A DNA stretch of 64,000 bases. Origin: Strongyloides papillosus (Eukaryota > Nematoda > Chromadorea > Rhabditida > Strongyloididae). The notes under the pieces were generated by a model, which did no database searches, was not told where the DNA came from, and was given only the letters and a program-made list of their open reading frames with translations. The stretch is from the NCBI GenBank assembly GCA_005656395.1, contig SRSI01000071.1, positions 868,001 to 932,000 of the forward strand. The letters are read 5' to 3'. A program made the translations under genes and the position numbers. Every line of letters starts with the position of its first letter. Positions within the stretch are counted from its first letter, which is position 1. Positions 12,888 to 27,279 of this stretch are shown piece by piece.

Positions 12888-15800
12888 ATGGTACAAACGA
12901 ATGAGGAGAAACAAACTACTATAGCACATTCCTCTACTAGTGAATCGCCTTCACAAACTATCGACATAGAAATGTCTGAAAATTTCAGTGAAAAATATTC
13001 AAAACAAATTATGAATGATGTTGAGAAATCTCTTAAAGACACAATCAAAACTGATGAATCAAAAAGAATTCTTAAAAATGGTAATAAAATTCATCACGAA
13101 GATCCTTACAAAGATGTAACATTCATTGACATTGACTTAATCAACAATGATACAAAATCTACTTGTAGCAGTAATAATGAAAAAAATTCGAATTTTTACA
13201 ATACAATCAACGAGAATGGTACACCATCAAAAGATGATAAAGAAGATGATGATAAACCAAGTTGTTTAGAAAGAATCATAAATTTCATGTTATGTCGTAG
13301 TGGTCAGGAAACAATAAAATTTAAAGAAAAACCCGTTTCAATTGTTCAACTTTTTAAGTATGGTACTAAATTTGATAAAGGATTAGTTATACTTGGATGT
13401 TTCTTATCACTTATCTGTGGACTTTGTCAACCTTTTTTTGCTTTAATAACTGGAAGATTAGCTAATACTTTATTACTGCAAAACGTTGAAAATGAAGGTT
13501 TTGTTAGTGAATGCATTCAATGTATCATTTATTTTATTGGTGTTGGAGTTTTTTTAACAATAACAGCATTTCTACAATTTGTTGTATTTAATATTGCCTG
13601 TGTTAGAATTGTCCGTAATCTTAGGTGCGCATTTTTAAACTCCATCCTTCATCAAGATAGTGAATGGTTTGAAAATAATCACAGCGGTGCATTAAATACA
13701 AAATTAAACGATAATATTGAAAGAATATGTGATGGAATTGGCGATAAATTCGGATTGTTAATGAGAAATTCTTGTCAATTTATTACTGGATTATGTGTTG
13801 CTTTTTATACAAGTTGGAAGATGACATTACCATTATGTATATTATCACCAACAGTTGCCTTTTTAATGGGCTTGACAGGAAAGGTAATGACATATTATGC
13901 GAAACAAGAAATGAGTATCTATTCAAATGCTGGTAAAGTTGCTTTAGAAGCTATAAGCAATATTAGAACGGTATCCTCATTAAATGGACAGGATGAAGAA
14001 GTTAAGAAATATGATAAACTATTAAATGATGGTAAAGCAAAAGGATTAAAAAAAGGTCTAGCAAATGGTTTGTTATCCTCCTCCATCGGTCTCGTTGTTT
14101 TATCATCCATGGGTTTATGCATGTTTTATGGAGCATTTCTTTATAAATATCAAATAATTGAAACTCCTGGTGAAATATTTGTTGTTATGTTATGCATAAT
14201 GTCAGGAGCATACCATTTAGGTTTAGCATCTCCACATATGATGGTTATTCTAACGGCACGAGTTGCAGCAGCAACTATATATAAAACAATTGACAGAAAA
14301 CCAACTATTGATAGTAGCAGTAGTGATGGTAGGACACTTTATGATGTTAAAGGTAAAGTAGAGTTAAAAAATGTTACATTTTCTTACCCAACACAAAAAC
14401 ACATCAAAACACTAAATAATTTCTCAATTGAAGTCAATCCCGGTGAAACAGTAGCATTAGTTGGACATTCTGGATCTGGTAAAAGTACAACAGCATCAAT
14501 TTTAACAAGATTATACGATTACACGTCTGGTTCCGTAACAATTGATAATGTTAATATTAAAGATTTAAATATTAAATGGCTTAGAACATGTGTTGGTATC
14601 GTCCAACAAACACCAGTTATATTAAATACAACCGTTGAAGAAAATTTAAAAATTGGTAATCCAACATTAACATACGATAAAATGATTGAAGCATGTAAAA
14701 TTGCTAATGCACATGATTTTATTATGTGTCTTCCTAAACAATACCAAACACGGATTGGTGATGGCGGTGTACAGTTATCGGGTGGGCAATATCAGAGAGT
14801 ATGTATTGCTAGAGTTATAGCAAGGAATCCTAAAATATTAATCCTTGATGAAGCAACTAGTGCACTAGATAGTAAAAGTGAATCAATAGTTCAGAATGCT
14901 CTTACAAAAGCATCAAAGGGACGATCAACTTTAGTTATTGCTCATAGATTAGCATCTATAAAAAATGCCGATAGAATTTATGTTCTAGAAAAAGGACAAA
15001 TTATTGAAACTGGTTCACATAATGAATTATTAAAATTAAATGGCGTTTATACAAATTATGTTAATTCACAATTAATTGAAGGTAACGATGATGATGATAT
15101 AGAAACATTAAAGAAAAGTCCAAAAATAAAAAGAAAAAAAAGTAAAAGTGCATCGTTAAATCCATTTTATGAGGTGATCGAGGAATCAGAATACTCATCA
15201 AATGATGAAGCATGTCTACGTAAGAGAAGCTGTGTAAGTTCAGTGTCATTTAGGAGTAGGGTAACAGCATTGAATGACGATAATGATATTAATGAAACTT
15301 TTAAAAAAAATATTCATCAATCGTATACTCGTGAATTCAAACAAAGTAAACCTGATATTGATGCAGAAGGTGAGATGTTGGAGGAGGAAATGAAAGCTAG
15401 AGGTACAAAATTAACTTCATTATTGGATGTTTTTAAGATGGCAAGAGATCAATGGGTAACATTTGGCATTGCTACAAGTATATCTATCCTCTTATCTGCA
15501 AGTATGTTTTTTAAAAACATAATTATTAATATATCTTTTTAGCATCACCACTTCTTGGATTGTTTTATGGTTTATCTTTTGGTATCTATGAAGATGATAA
15601 TACAGATCATGTATCTGAAGCAACATATTTATGTATTGGAATGGTAGTATTTGCAATATATGAATCCTCTTTAACATGTTTATCAGTATGTTTTCACAAC
15701 AATCATTATTCTATAATAAATATTTTAGACATATCTATTTGCTACAGTTGGTGAAAATGTTACAAAAAAAATGAGAATAACAAGTTTTAAAAACATCCTA

Positions 15801-17275
15801 TACCAAGATGGAGCATTTTTTGATAATCCAAATAACACACCAGGTAAATTAATTACAAGACTTTCAACAGATGCACCAAATGTCAAAGCTGCAATGGATA
15901 GTAGATTTTCTAAAGTTGCCCGTGGCATCCTATCGTTATTTGCATCAATAATCTTTTCATTATTTATCAACTGGAAAATTGCCTTTTTCGGTGCTGTATT
16001 TTTCCTCTTCCAAGGCCTTTTCCAATTTTATCTTGCCCGTAAAGTTCATAGACATTCCCAAGAGATGATCGAAAAAGATGAGGCTGGGAGACTTGCTGTT
16101 GAGGCTATTGAAAAAGTTAAAACAATTCAACTTTTTACATCCGAAGATAGTGTTTATCAGAGTTACGTTGAAAACTACAAATTTCAACTTAAAATGGAAT
16201 TAAAAAAAGCTCCATTACAGGCCATAAATTATGCCAGTACCCATGGTTTGCAACAATTAACACAAGCATTATGTTATTCTGTTGGTTTAGTATTAATGTT
16301 AAATAAGCTCTCTGATAAAGTTTCTGTTTTTCAAGTTGTACAATTGTTGTATTTTGGTAGTTCTGGTATTATATCAGCAAGTGAATTATTTCCTGAATTT
16401 GTTAAATCACGTCTTGCTGCATCATTAATGATGGAGTTAATTAACAAAGTACCAGGAACAGGAAATCCTGAAGAAGGTAAAAAAGTTGTTGTTGAAGGTG
16501 ACATACAAATTAATGAAGTAAACTTTGCCTATCCACAAAGAAAAAATCATCTTGTTATGAAGAGATTCAATTTATCTGTTAACAAGGGGCAATCAATAGC
16601 ATTGGTTGGCAGTTCAGGATCAGGAAAAAGTACCATTATCAGTTTATTAGAACGTTTCTATGATCCTAGTACCGGTGTTATAACAATTGATAATAATGAT
16701 ACAACGAAATTACACCTTTCTCATTTACGTTCACAAATGGCATTAGTTGGTCAGATGCCAAAGTTATTTTCTGGAACTATAAAAGAGAATATCTTATATG
16801 GTCTTGATCCAACACAATATACCATGGAGGATGTTATAAAAGCCGCTGATATGGCAAATGCCTCATCGTTTATCCATTCCCTACCATATGGTTATGATCA
16901 AGAGATTGGTGAAAGAGGTGGTTGTCTTAGTGGTGGGCAGGCACAACGTATTGCTATAGCAAGAGCATTAATAAGAAAGCCACAAATTTTGTTATTAGAT
17001 GAAGCAACAAGTGCTCTTGATTCAGCTTCAGAAAGGGTACGTTAATAATTTTAAAATAATATATTTCTTTTCAATTTTAGAGTGTACAAGAAGCATTAGA
17101 AAAAGCTAGTGATGGAAGAACAACAATATCAATAGCTCATAGATTATCATCAATTCAAAATTGTGATGTTATTGTATACATGGATAATGGTGAGATAAAA
17201 GAAATGGGAAGTCATAAACAATTAATTGCAATGAATGGACTGTATGCTGAGTTAATAAAGAAGCAAAACTTGTGA
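12888..17275 (+). CDS. P-glycoprotein-type ABC transporter (ABCB full transporter)
   Basis: Four exons, 12888-15501, 15543-15685, 15729-17036 and 17081-17275, encode 1419 residues; all introns are 41-44 bp. Architecture is TMD1-NBD1-linker-TMD2-NBD2. NBD1 has Walker [10 protein letters not shown] (about 526), signature LSGGQYQR (about 630) and Walker [13 protein letters not shown] (about 650). NBD2 has GSSGSGKST (about 1213), LSGGQAQR (about 1320) and [12 protein letters not shown] (about 1340), each followed by an intact H-loop ([14 protein letters not shown]). Both ATP sites look competent. By family these are plasma-membrane exporters of hydrophobic compounds and are associated with drug tolerance in nematodes. 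Two oddities: an approximately 150-residue charged, Ser/Asn-rich N-terminal extension before TMD1, and a long linker of about 130 residues with basic KIKRKKSKS and many Ser, likely phosphorylated. At 1419 residues it is longer than typical P-gp (about 1280). The specific pgp number cannot be assigned. Confidence 0.93.
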
Positions 17276-17715
17276 GCAAGCTAATTTTTGTGTTCAATGA
17301 GAATTAATAATATTATCTAAAAAATGTTACAATCAAATGTAATAAAAATATAATATTTTTTTATTATAAACGTTAAATAAAAAAATTATTACTTTATTTG
17401 CATATCCTTTTTATATATACATCACTTTCTGTAAATATTGTGTTATTTTTTAAGGAATGATAAAAATTTTGTAGTATCCGGATTATTGAAATAATTTTTA
17501 TCACTGATAAAAGATTCTGACAAACACGTGTATTTACATTGCATACCTTAACATTATCATTCACCAAAATGGTTCATTAATAGTTCACAGAGAACTTATA
17601 ATTACCTTTCTTATCATTTCAAATAAAACTTTAACATCCGTCTTGAAATGTTATTTAAATACATGAAAAAGATTCTAAAATACAGATATTTTGTTAATAT
17701 CTTCATTTTAAAGAC
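17276..17715. other. Intergenic region, ABC gene 3' end to ML gene
   Basis: It contains AATAAA at 17341-17346 and another shortly after, suited to ending the ABC transcript. An acceptor-like TTTTAAAG lies immediately before the ATG at 17716. No further gene was seen. Confidence 0.6.
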
Positions 17716-18299
17716 ATGTCTACAAAATTAATGCTTGCTGTTTTCGTAGCTATTGTTGCTGTTACCATGGGATGTGAAACATGGCCAAATGGTACTGATA
17801 CCAAACTTAATTGGTTTAATTGCCCAGACTCTGGTGATATTGTTTTCCATTCCCTTACAACCGTTGATGCTAACAACAATCCAGAATATCCAGTTAAATT
17901 GAAGGAACCACTTTACATTAATGTTAACCTTGATAATAACGCAGGTGATATTTCTAGTATTCAACTTGACGTAAGTATGGTACCTTGATTACTTTTATTT
18001 TATAAAATTTATAGATTGCTTTATATCAATGGGGAGGATGGCAAGGATGTTCATGGCACGAGGTCCCAACTTTTGGACTTTTAGCTAATCAAGACGCCTG
18101 TAAAAATGGAGTTCCATGTCCAATTAAGGCTGGAAAAGGGCAAAATATCCAAATTGTTATGGATTTCAGTGGTTATGATTCAATTATTTCCTTATTAAAA
18201 AATGATGCTCCATACCAACTTATGTATAAATTAACTGATAAATCTAATTCAAAAACATCCTGCACCATGGTTCAAGCTCGTACATACACAAACCAATGA
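17716..18299 (+). CDS. Secreted ML-domain (MD-2/NPC2-like lipid-recognition) protein
   Basis: Two exons, 17716-17970 and 18015-18299, are split by a 44-bp intron (GTAAGT...TATAG) and encode 179 residues. Residues 1-19 form a clear signal peptide (LMLAVFVAIVAVTMG) ending before CETWPNG. The mature part has the paired cysteines of the ML fold (CETW, NCPDSG, GCSWHEVP, DACKNGVPCP, SCTMVQ) and the ending of the family (PYQLMYKLTDKS). ML proteins bind lipid or sterol in a beta-sandwich pocket. Nematodes have several secreted ML proteins of this exact layout (CxTWPNG start, YQWGGWxxCSWH centre). An AATAAA lies near 18362. The ligand is unknown. Confidence 0.92.
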
Positions 18300-19689
18300 A
18301 ATGTATTAAAAATCATGTAATGTAATATTGCAAAAATTTATATATATACTATTATAAAGTAAATAAATAAAATTTTCTATCATAAACGATAAAAAATAGA
18401 GATATGTTTGATTATTATTTAAACAACATTTTTTAAAGTATATAAAATAATCTTGTACAATACTTATATACAGTCAACTATGATTTAATTGCATTTGTTA
18501 TTTTTGCTATCAATAATCATTTGTTTGAAAATCATCATTTTAAATGATAAAGTAAAAAAGGTGCGAAATAAGTAAATAACACAACAAAAGAATATTGATT
18601 TTAAAAATTTCTTTATTTATCATATTAGGAAGTACTGGAAACAAATTACAATATAAATGAGTAATAAAAATAATTACAATAAAAATATTTATAAAAATAT
18701 AAAAATAGATGTCAGGAGAATGAAAGTAAAAGTATATATTTTTAAAATTGATATAAAAAAAGAAAGACTGTAGTATGATGTTCAAATTTTGTATGATTAT
18801 CAAACTTAAACACCATCAAGTAGGTTGTTGCATTTTATTGTTCCTCTGTGTTAATTAATAAGAGATAAATTCAAATCATTTATTGAGAAAATAATAATTT
18901 GGTATAATAGTAATAATGATAATAAAACTATGTAAAAATTAAGATAAGAAAAAAAAATTTTAAAAGTTAAATATTTATGTATAAAATATAATCACATGAA
19001 AAAATATATATTAAATTATTTACTAATATTATAAAAGCATAAAAATGAAATAAATTTTCCTCTAATTAAACATAATGTTTAATATATATGTACGTTTTAA
19101 AGATAAATTGTTAAAAAAAATAGTAAAAAATTACAAAAAATAATGCGACAATATAGATTGTTACATTTTTTCCCACTAAATAAATATACTTCTAAAAGAT
19201 TTTCAACAAATGAAATATATTATTTTTAGAAAAAAAAATATGTGTCAAATTTGGTTGTAAAAAAAGACAAAGATTAAATGATGAATTACCTAACACTATT
19301 GCACTAATTTATGTTGAAAATAAGCATATTTCTATATTTAAAGTTATAAAATTAAAAAAATTATAATTATTCTTGTATCTGTCATTTTTTTAAAATTAAG
19401 AGTACAAAAACTTATAATATAACAATACATAGGAAGATTTAGTGATACGCATATAATTAATATATGTATATATTGAGTATTTGTTTTGATAAAGAAAATA
19501 AAAAAAGCCTCTATAATATAAAAAGATCATCAAAAGATGTGTGTATGTTATCGTTATGAAGTCATTTTTTTGTTTGGTAGTAAAAAAAATAAAGGAAGTA
19601 GACTTTGATATAAAAATTATAATAAAACATATATATGATCAACAAAAATATGATTGTGAGTAGGAAATATCTGTTATTGGATCTACTGT
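18300..19689. other. Convergent spacer and probable 3'UTR of the NR2C-type receptor
   Basis: This very AT-rich spacer lies between convergent genes. No exon with splice sites was seen on either strand. The long distance is compatible with an extended 3'UTR of the minus-strand nuclear receptor. Confidence 0.5.
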
Positions 19690-22600
19690 TTATGTTTTTA
19701 CAAATTGAGTTATTGTATTGTTGTTGTTATTAATAATATTACTTGGATCATCACATTCAACTTTTATTGTTGGTGATGATGATATACGATTATCTGATGT
19801 TTGATTGTTGTCCAATATACCATTCCAATCCATTGATAAGATATATGGAATAACTGTTTCAATTGATGAGTTACCAATTAAACCACTGAAAAATAACTCT
19901 ACTAATACACTTTGTTTGAGCCATCTTAAACTACTTAAGAGCATCATAATTTTACTATATCTATCAATTATATTGCATGATCCTTGGGAATGACTTGTTA
20001 TGGATGTCGATGTTGTACCAGGACTTGAGGATGCACAATCAGTCTCTGAATGAGAATCATCTATTGTTCCAGTTACAGAGGAGGAGGATGAATTTAAGTT
20101 ATTATTTAAGTATTCATATAACTCTGTACATGCTGCTGAATTAATCTGCCTTGAGACATGAGTTGTCATTAACTCTGGTAAATCTGATGCTGTAAAGGAT
20201 ATTGTTTTAAGGTAAGCAAATTCAATTCCAGAAAGTTTTAATTCATCAAATTTCTTGATCATCGTCAATAATCTTGATATCTGTTCAGCAACCTCATCAT
20301 ACTTCTCTGGTTTTAATTGTCCAAATTTAACACATGTATTAAGATGATTTCCCATAGCTGTTAACATAACAGATAAGTTAAAGTCTTGATTACATTGCAT
20401 TAATCCTATAACAAAAATATCACACCATTTCAATTTCATCGTATTCTCAACATAAATATCCCTTTGACTAAATACTTTTATATTCTTAAGCCAATGAATA
20501 GACATAAATAGGAGTCTTGATGCTGCTTCACAGAAAAATTGAATGTTGAGATCTTGTGGAATTGGTTGATTAATGAGGAGTTCGAATTTAGCGGTATCTG
20601 GGTCAATAACATTACCAATGATAAGTGATCCGTCATCAGATAAGGAACAACCACCACCATTGGAAGATAATGGGGAGGCTGAAGCTGTTAAACCAACAGA
20701 TGTCATATCTATACCATTTTCATCCTCATCAATTGACTCACGTTTTATTTGGAGTTTTGTTTCATCGGGACTGTTACATGAGATACCACTACTTGATGAT
20801 GAGTCATATGTACCAGAATCTTTCCTATTTTCACTTCCTCCTTTACATGATGATGTTATAGAACCTTCATTCTTTGCTATAGCTAATAATCCTTGCATAT
20901 ATGATAAATTAGATGTTTTTCCATTAAACTAAAATAAATATATAAGTTTTCGCATGAACTATTAAAAAAAATTTACCCCAAGTAAATTCGATGCTAGGCT
21001 ACCATTCTCAATGGTTGATCTTTGATTTGATGCCTGAAGGAGGTTACCAACACCTTCAGATGATGTATTACCACTTGGTAAATTTAAATTATCACTTAAA
21101 CCATTTAACCTTCCATTTTGATTACTACTTTGTAATCCATTAAAATTTTGACTATGTAAACTGTTATTAGGAGTAGCATTATTTGCGCTTCCGTTATTAT
21201 TATTACTTGAATTACTAATGTTCATTGGCCTTCTTTCTGCCTGTACAGCTAAAAATACAAAAAATGGCATTTTTTTTATTAGTATATCATTTTAAAGATA
21301 CCTCTTAACTTACATTCAGATCTCATTCCCATTGCAAGACATTTTTTTAATCTACAAAATTGACATCTATTTCTATGAAATTTAGTAACCGGACAATCTT
21401 TGTTTCCTCGACAAACGTAACCTATTTGTTTTCTAATACTGCGTTTGAAAAATCCTTTGCAACCTTCACAAGATACTGCACCATAATGTCGTCCTGAGGC
21501 TTTATCACCACAGACAACACAAGGTTCTATACACATATCTCTAGGCATTGATCCACCAGTTGATTGAGTATTAGATATGGTTATATTTCTTGGAGTATTA
21601 CAGGAGATGTTTGATGTATTTAGTTGTGAATTAAATACGTTACAAGGATTTGAATGATGAGATGATATAGTTGAATTGGTTGATACACTTGATCCTATTC
21701 CAGTGCCACTTTCTAAATGATCATTCAACAAAAATGGCTAAAATGAAAATAAGAAGGTGAAGATGAAAATAAAATTGAAAGTTAAATAAATAATAGGATA
21801 TTTTATTTGATATTAGAAGATTTTTATTATTTATTAGTAATAAATAAAGTAAAAAATATGTATATAAATATTTTAAAAAAAAACCATGAAAAAAGTATCA
21901 TTTTCCCCTTAATGCCTAATAAATATATCTCTAAAAAACTAAAAGATATATTATTATTAAATATATGAAATTAAAAAAACTAAAAGCATAAATTTAATGG
22001 GGAGCAAAAATTTCATCAATCCAACATAAAGCTGTATCCCTCTCCCTATCTTGATATCTAATAAATTCAAAAAAAAGCCAACAAATATTTTCTAAGAAAT
22101 GTACTCAATTAATTTGATATAAAAGGACAACTTTTAAATAATTTTTTCATCACACCAATCAAGCTAATTATTTTATCATGCATATTAAAATAAAATAAGA
22201 ATAACAATGACGAAAAAAAGTTAATTTAAATGCATACATTAGAAGCGTTGGAGTATTTTTTTGTCTTTCCTTCTCAACTTTACGACGATATATCACAACA
22301 TTTTTAAAAGTTAAATTTTTATCATTTTATATATTAAATACATTTTAAAGCACTTTCTTTTTTTATTTTTATACTTAAGTATTTAAAAGACATTCCTATC
22401 AAGTTATCTTATTATTTCTACTAGTAATTGTACATTATTAAAAAACGTATTGCATAAAATAAAAAACAAAAACTTCCTTTTTTTATAGAAAAGAGAGAGA
22501 AAAACACAAAAAAGTTAAAAACATTATTATAATAATATATATACCTTAAAGAAGAATACAGAAAAATATCATTTTCTATAGTATAGAATTGTAACAAAGT

Positions 22601-25600
22601 AAAATTTTATAATGTCACTTATAAATAATACATTTATCATTGTATAATTGCCCTCTGACCCAACTACCCTACATTTTCAGGTCATATCAAGATCAAGAAC
22701 ATTAAAGTTAAATGGGATTTTTAAAACAAAATAAAAATTTTTATAGTTAATGTACTTTTTTGATATAAAAAAATTACCCTACAAAAAGTAGTATCAAGAA
22801 AGAGATTGTTAAGTTATGTATAATGTATCATCATCCTTTTTTTAAGCAAATTTACATCGAATAATAATATTAAAAATTTATACAGCAATAATAAATAAAG
22901 TGTCTTTGTTTGTAGGATCGTAAAAAGATTGATATAAGATACAAATTTTTAACGTTATCTCTAATGTATATATATAAAGGAAAGAAAAAATTTACAATAG
23001 AAATATTAATGTGTTCTAATATGCTTTTTAATATACTAAAACCACCTATGATATATTTATATTTTTAAACTTTTTTTTCCCATACACTTAAAAATATTTA
23101 AGATTGTTTAATGAGATATTAAGGTTGTTGACTCCATATTAACTATATATTTATTTATAGAAACAAGACATCAACCTGAATGGATTACTCCATATATGGT
23201 TTATACTTTTAAATAAATATGATAATATGAAAAATAATAAAATTTAAGGAGGAATGGTAGAAAATTTTTGATATCTAACCTATACATTGAAGTATCTTTC
23301 AATAAAATTATGAATAGAAATATGAATTTTAATCCATTAAATATAAAAAGTAAAATTATTATCTTATATTTATATACAAATACATATATTAAGAAGGCAA
23401 AAACATTATAATTTTTGCTATTACTAATAACTAACATTAGAATAAATATATATGTATATTTGATATATGATAAAAGAAAATAAATAAGTAAGAAAGTGAT
23501 GTTTTGAGGCAATTAAAAATTAATAACTATAAATCTTTTTGGCTTTTCACTGCACACATATACTTAAAATGCCTACTTAATGGGAATGATCATGATATTT
23601 TAATTATCACTTCTTTAGACGGAAGGTTAGTGGATAAAGAAACTCATGGGAAAAAATTATAAAATTTTCCATATCTTATAATAATTTTTCACTTTAATGA
23701 CTCATTTATGTATATACATAAATATATCTATTCTCTCCCCCTACCCATATCCTTATATATATGTATATTTATTACCTTTATGTTTTCCAAAGAAAATTAC
23801 ATTTTATTATAAAAATAATAAATCTCCTTAATCTCTAAAAAGGTTTTATTTTCCTTGTTAAAAAGAGAAAGGATAAATTTTTTGCCTTTTTTTCTCAATA
23901 AAATTAAAATAATTCTCTTTTTAGCTTTTCAATGAAAGATATTTATAAAATAATATATCTATTTTTGGAGAATGGAATAGAGAAGTAATGTCATTTGGAG
24001 GAATAAAATGTTACCAGTGAATAAGGAAAAAATTCATCCAATTCTATTTTTTTTGTTATCAAATGATATATTACAAAAATTCACTTTCCCTTTTATATAT
24101 TTATATATCAAATTTTGATATATTTTATTAAAAATATATATATATATATATAAACTATCTCTTATTCTCAAATATCAAAATATATCATATTGTTAAAAAT
24201 GGTATCAAATAATATATTTTAAAATATAAATTACCTTCAAACAATGGTAAATATATAAGGATAGAAAAGTTGATTGTTGATGATTGAAAGTATATGATAC
24301 AACCTTCAATTAATAATATTATACTATATATCTATTAACTTTAATAGTAATATTGAACTTTCATTTTTTTCTATCTGTTATATTGATGATTAAAATGATA
24401 TATAAGTAAACCTATTATGAAAAGTGGTAATTTATATTTATGTATATATAGATAAATTTTCAAGGTATGATTATGGTAGAAAAATAAAATTTTATAAGAA
24501 TCAGAAAATATAGTTTTATTTTCATGAAACTAGAGATGGAATTTGTACGAAAATAAGAATGAAAAATGAAATAGCTTATAGTATGCCTACCTAAAGAGAG
24601 AGATATATAGATGAATAAATGAATAAAAATATTTATTTTAAATGTACATATATATATATATATATATGTATATCTTTGTATCTATAGATGTTCATCGAGG
24701 TTATTACAACAGAAAAGTATTTTTCATACTAATAATGTAAGTTTAATGGCAAAAACCATTTTAGAATATAAAAAAAATGTATATTTATGTGGAGTGATAT
24801 TATACTCATTTATGAAAATATTACCCATTATATGAAAGCAATACAAATTTTTTGATGGATTTTTATATAACATTATATTTTTATGATGTCAATTAGCAAA
24901 AATAATATAAGTGGCTATAATAATTATTTTGATTTTAATAATCATCTTGAGTCTATATATTTATAATATAGCAGAAGATATATTAATTTATCATTAACCT
25001 AGGTGTGTAGAAATCTGTTTTTTCCATTCACTCTAAAAAACTAATGCGTCATTATTTTATTATTCATTAGCTAATATATCTCAAAAAAATTTACTACTCT
25101 TTTGTAGACATTTTTTGTTTTACATTAAAGAAGAAAAGTTTATTTTTGTTTTGTGGAGTTAAATAAATAAATTGATTATTAAACATAATTTTCTCTTATC
25201 ATTCCATACACATTTTTGTTATCAAATTACCTAAAACTATAATTATTTTCATAAAAAATGTATATAGGTAAAATAATACAAAGAACGGTATTTTACAACA
25301 ATTGTAAAACCTATTTACTTTCAAAAATTATAAGTGACATTTAAAAAAACATTTCTCCATAGTTATTAAAAAGTCAACAATAAATATATCTAAGCAATTA
25401 TCTCCTTTTTTTGTTCAAGAAACTTTAATAATGTTTTTTTTAAAAATTTTGGTAGTTTATTTTTTTCTTTTTTATTCAAAAATTAATGATAAATATTATT
25501 TTTAAATTACAATGAGAGAAACATTTTATATTTCAGAGGAAGAATGAAAAAAAAGTAAAAGGCATCTATCAAATAAATTATAAATGGATGGAATGATGAT

Positions 25601-27279
25601 GATAAATAGCTAGTAAGTATATTTGTAATAGAGTAAAAATCTTTTGCCAAAAAAAACCTAAAGGTTAAATAATTTACATTTTTATCAATATATTTTTAAG
25701 GTTTAATAAAATAAAGAGATGTATGAAGTTATGTTGGATACGCCTAATAGTCGTAATGTAAAATAATATGTATACATATAATTAATTATATATATACTAT
25801 AACATAAATCTATTTTTTATAACCTTTTCATATATTTTTTACATAAATAAATTATTTATACTGATATATAAATTTACCTGTGAACCATATAATGATGGAT
25901 ACATTTTTGTTAATATGTTAGCTTGTTGAAGGATAGTATTTGATTGTTGACCCAATAAGCTTCCTGGATTACTTCGAACTAATCCATTGTTTGATGATAA
26001 TAATGATACAGCAGAGACTTGCCCATTACTGGTTCCTGATCCACTATTCATTTCACTTTGTTTTTGATGTATGTAAAGATTTTGCGCCGCTGCAGCCTAT
26101 AAAAAAATAATAATTAATTGCAAAGAATATAAAGGAAAAAAAGAATTAAATAATTAGAGAGTAATGAAAAATTTTTGTTTAACAATAAATTATAAGGATA
26201 ACTTTCTACTACCCTTTTAACTATATTACTTTATATTGCAATCATTAAAATAGTAATTTTTTTCTAATCTTTAAATATAAATAGTTTTAAAAAACAAAAA
26301 CACATAGTGAAATGAAACTGTCTAAGAAAATAAAATTAATAAGAAAAAATAAAGAGTTGTAGTTGATGTAAATGGAAAAGTTTTTAATGTCAAAAAAGGA
26401 CATTATATTTGACCCTGATTTGTAGTTTTATACTATAACATAAATTTCTCATTTTTCTATAAGTACAAATTCTATTAAAAATTTATATACATTTATAGTA
26501 AAAGTATTAAATTTAGTTAAATAGTACGTATAAAAGATATAAAATTAGGATATAAAAAAAATTAAAGGATTATAGTTAAAGAAAAGGTACATCTATATGG
26601 GAGATGAAAATTTCTACCTTACCTGCATCATCGTTAGTAATGCATTAGGGCTATTAAGAAGTCCTAACTGAGCAGCCATTAATGTAGAAGGATCCAGATT
26701 GGTTGAGGGTGTTGTTGAAGCTGATGAGATAAATGAATTACTCTTATCTAGTTGATGATTTATACCAAATGAACTAATTTGTGGTTGTTGTTGTTGTGTT
26801 GATGTTTTAAAAGCACTTTGAAGGTTTGTTGAAAATATTCCAACGCTACTTTGTTTTTGATGTTCTTCACTTAAAACTGATAATAGTCTACTATCAATAG
26901 CTGACAAGTTTAAAGGATTTATTTGCGACAATGTAGCGTTTGGAAGATTATGTTGATTCAAGGTAATGCTGAGGTTATTACTTGTTATTCCCTGACCTGA
27001 TCCAATACTTGTTGAAGTTGGTGTTGAGGATTGAAATGTCTTGAAAGCTGATGTTGTTGGATCTTTTTTAAGATGATTAATAGTTTTGTTATGAATTCCG
27101 AAAGAATTGATGTTATTGGTTGTTGTTGATAACAATTTCCTATCAGGAGTATTTAATGGTGAAATAGAATCTTCTGATGAGGTTGATGTAGCAGTTAAAA
27201 TGGATGATGTTGGAGAGTGTTGGTTATGAATAATATCTTGTATTTTTTGGTTATGTTGACTTTCGGCATTTACAAGTGC
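19690..27279 (-). CDS. nhr-41: NR2C-type nuclear hormone receptor (nhr-41 / TR2-TR4 family), 5' end unresolved
   Basis: Five coding exons on the minus strand: 27279-26623, 26096-25878, 21737-21314, 21248-20977 and 20928-19690 (936 residues, initiator missing). Phases agree at every join. The DNA-binding domain (about residues 365-430) reads [20 protein letters not shown] with P-box [10 protein letters not shown] and two intact C4 zinc fingers. The exon join after MGMRSE yields SVQAERRPM, the signature of C. elegans NHR-41 and of vertebrate TR2/TR4. The ligand-binding domain in the last exon has [17 protein letters not shown] and [20 protein letters not shown], both typical of NR2C. The first two exons form a Ser/Gln/Asn-rich activation region of about 290 residues. 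It is expected to be a nuclear transcription factor binding direct repeats of AGGTCA; in nematodes and insects NR2C orthologues act in moulting or metamorphosis. The start codon is not in the first exon given; candidates are in the tract upstream. Confidence 0.92.
21738..25877 (-). other. 4.1 kb intron of the nhr-41-like gene
   Basis: It joins exons in phase 0 (SLYGSQ to PFLLNDHL). It is about 90 times longer than the other introns inside genes here and holds no recognisable gene. It contains (TA)n runs near 24134-24152 and 24648-24668. Confidence 0.8.
26097..26622 (-). other. 526-bp intron of the nhr-41-like gene
   Basis: Donor GTAAGG follows TMMQ and the acceptor TTTTTATAG precedes [10 protein letters not shown], in phase 0. 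No gene was seen inside. Confidence 0.8.

Noticed and set aside
20573..20932. 119-residue open frame antisense to the nuclear receptor
   Set aside because: A shadow of the Ser/Asp-rich coding exon on the other strand; no splice signals of its own.
23201..23512. 103-residue hydrophobic open frame inside the 4.1 kb intron
   Set aside because: Almost only Phe, Ile, Leu, Tyr and Lys; no family resemblance or initiation context.
24134..24668. (TA)n runs as possible origins or regulatory elements
   Set aside because: Runs of about 20 bp are expected at this AT content; nothing links them to a function.
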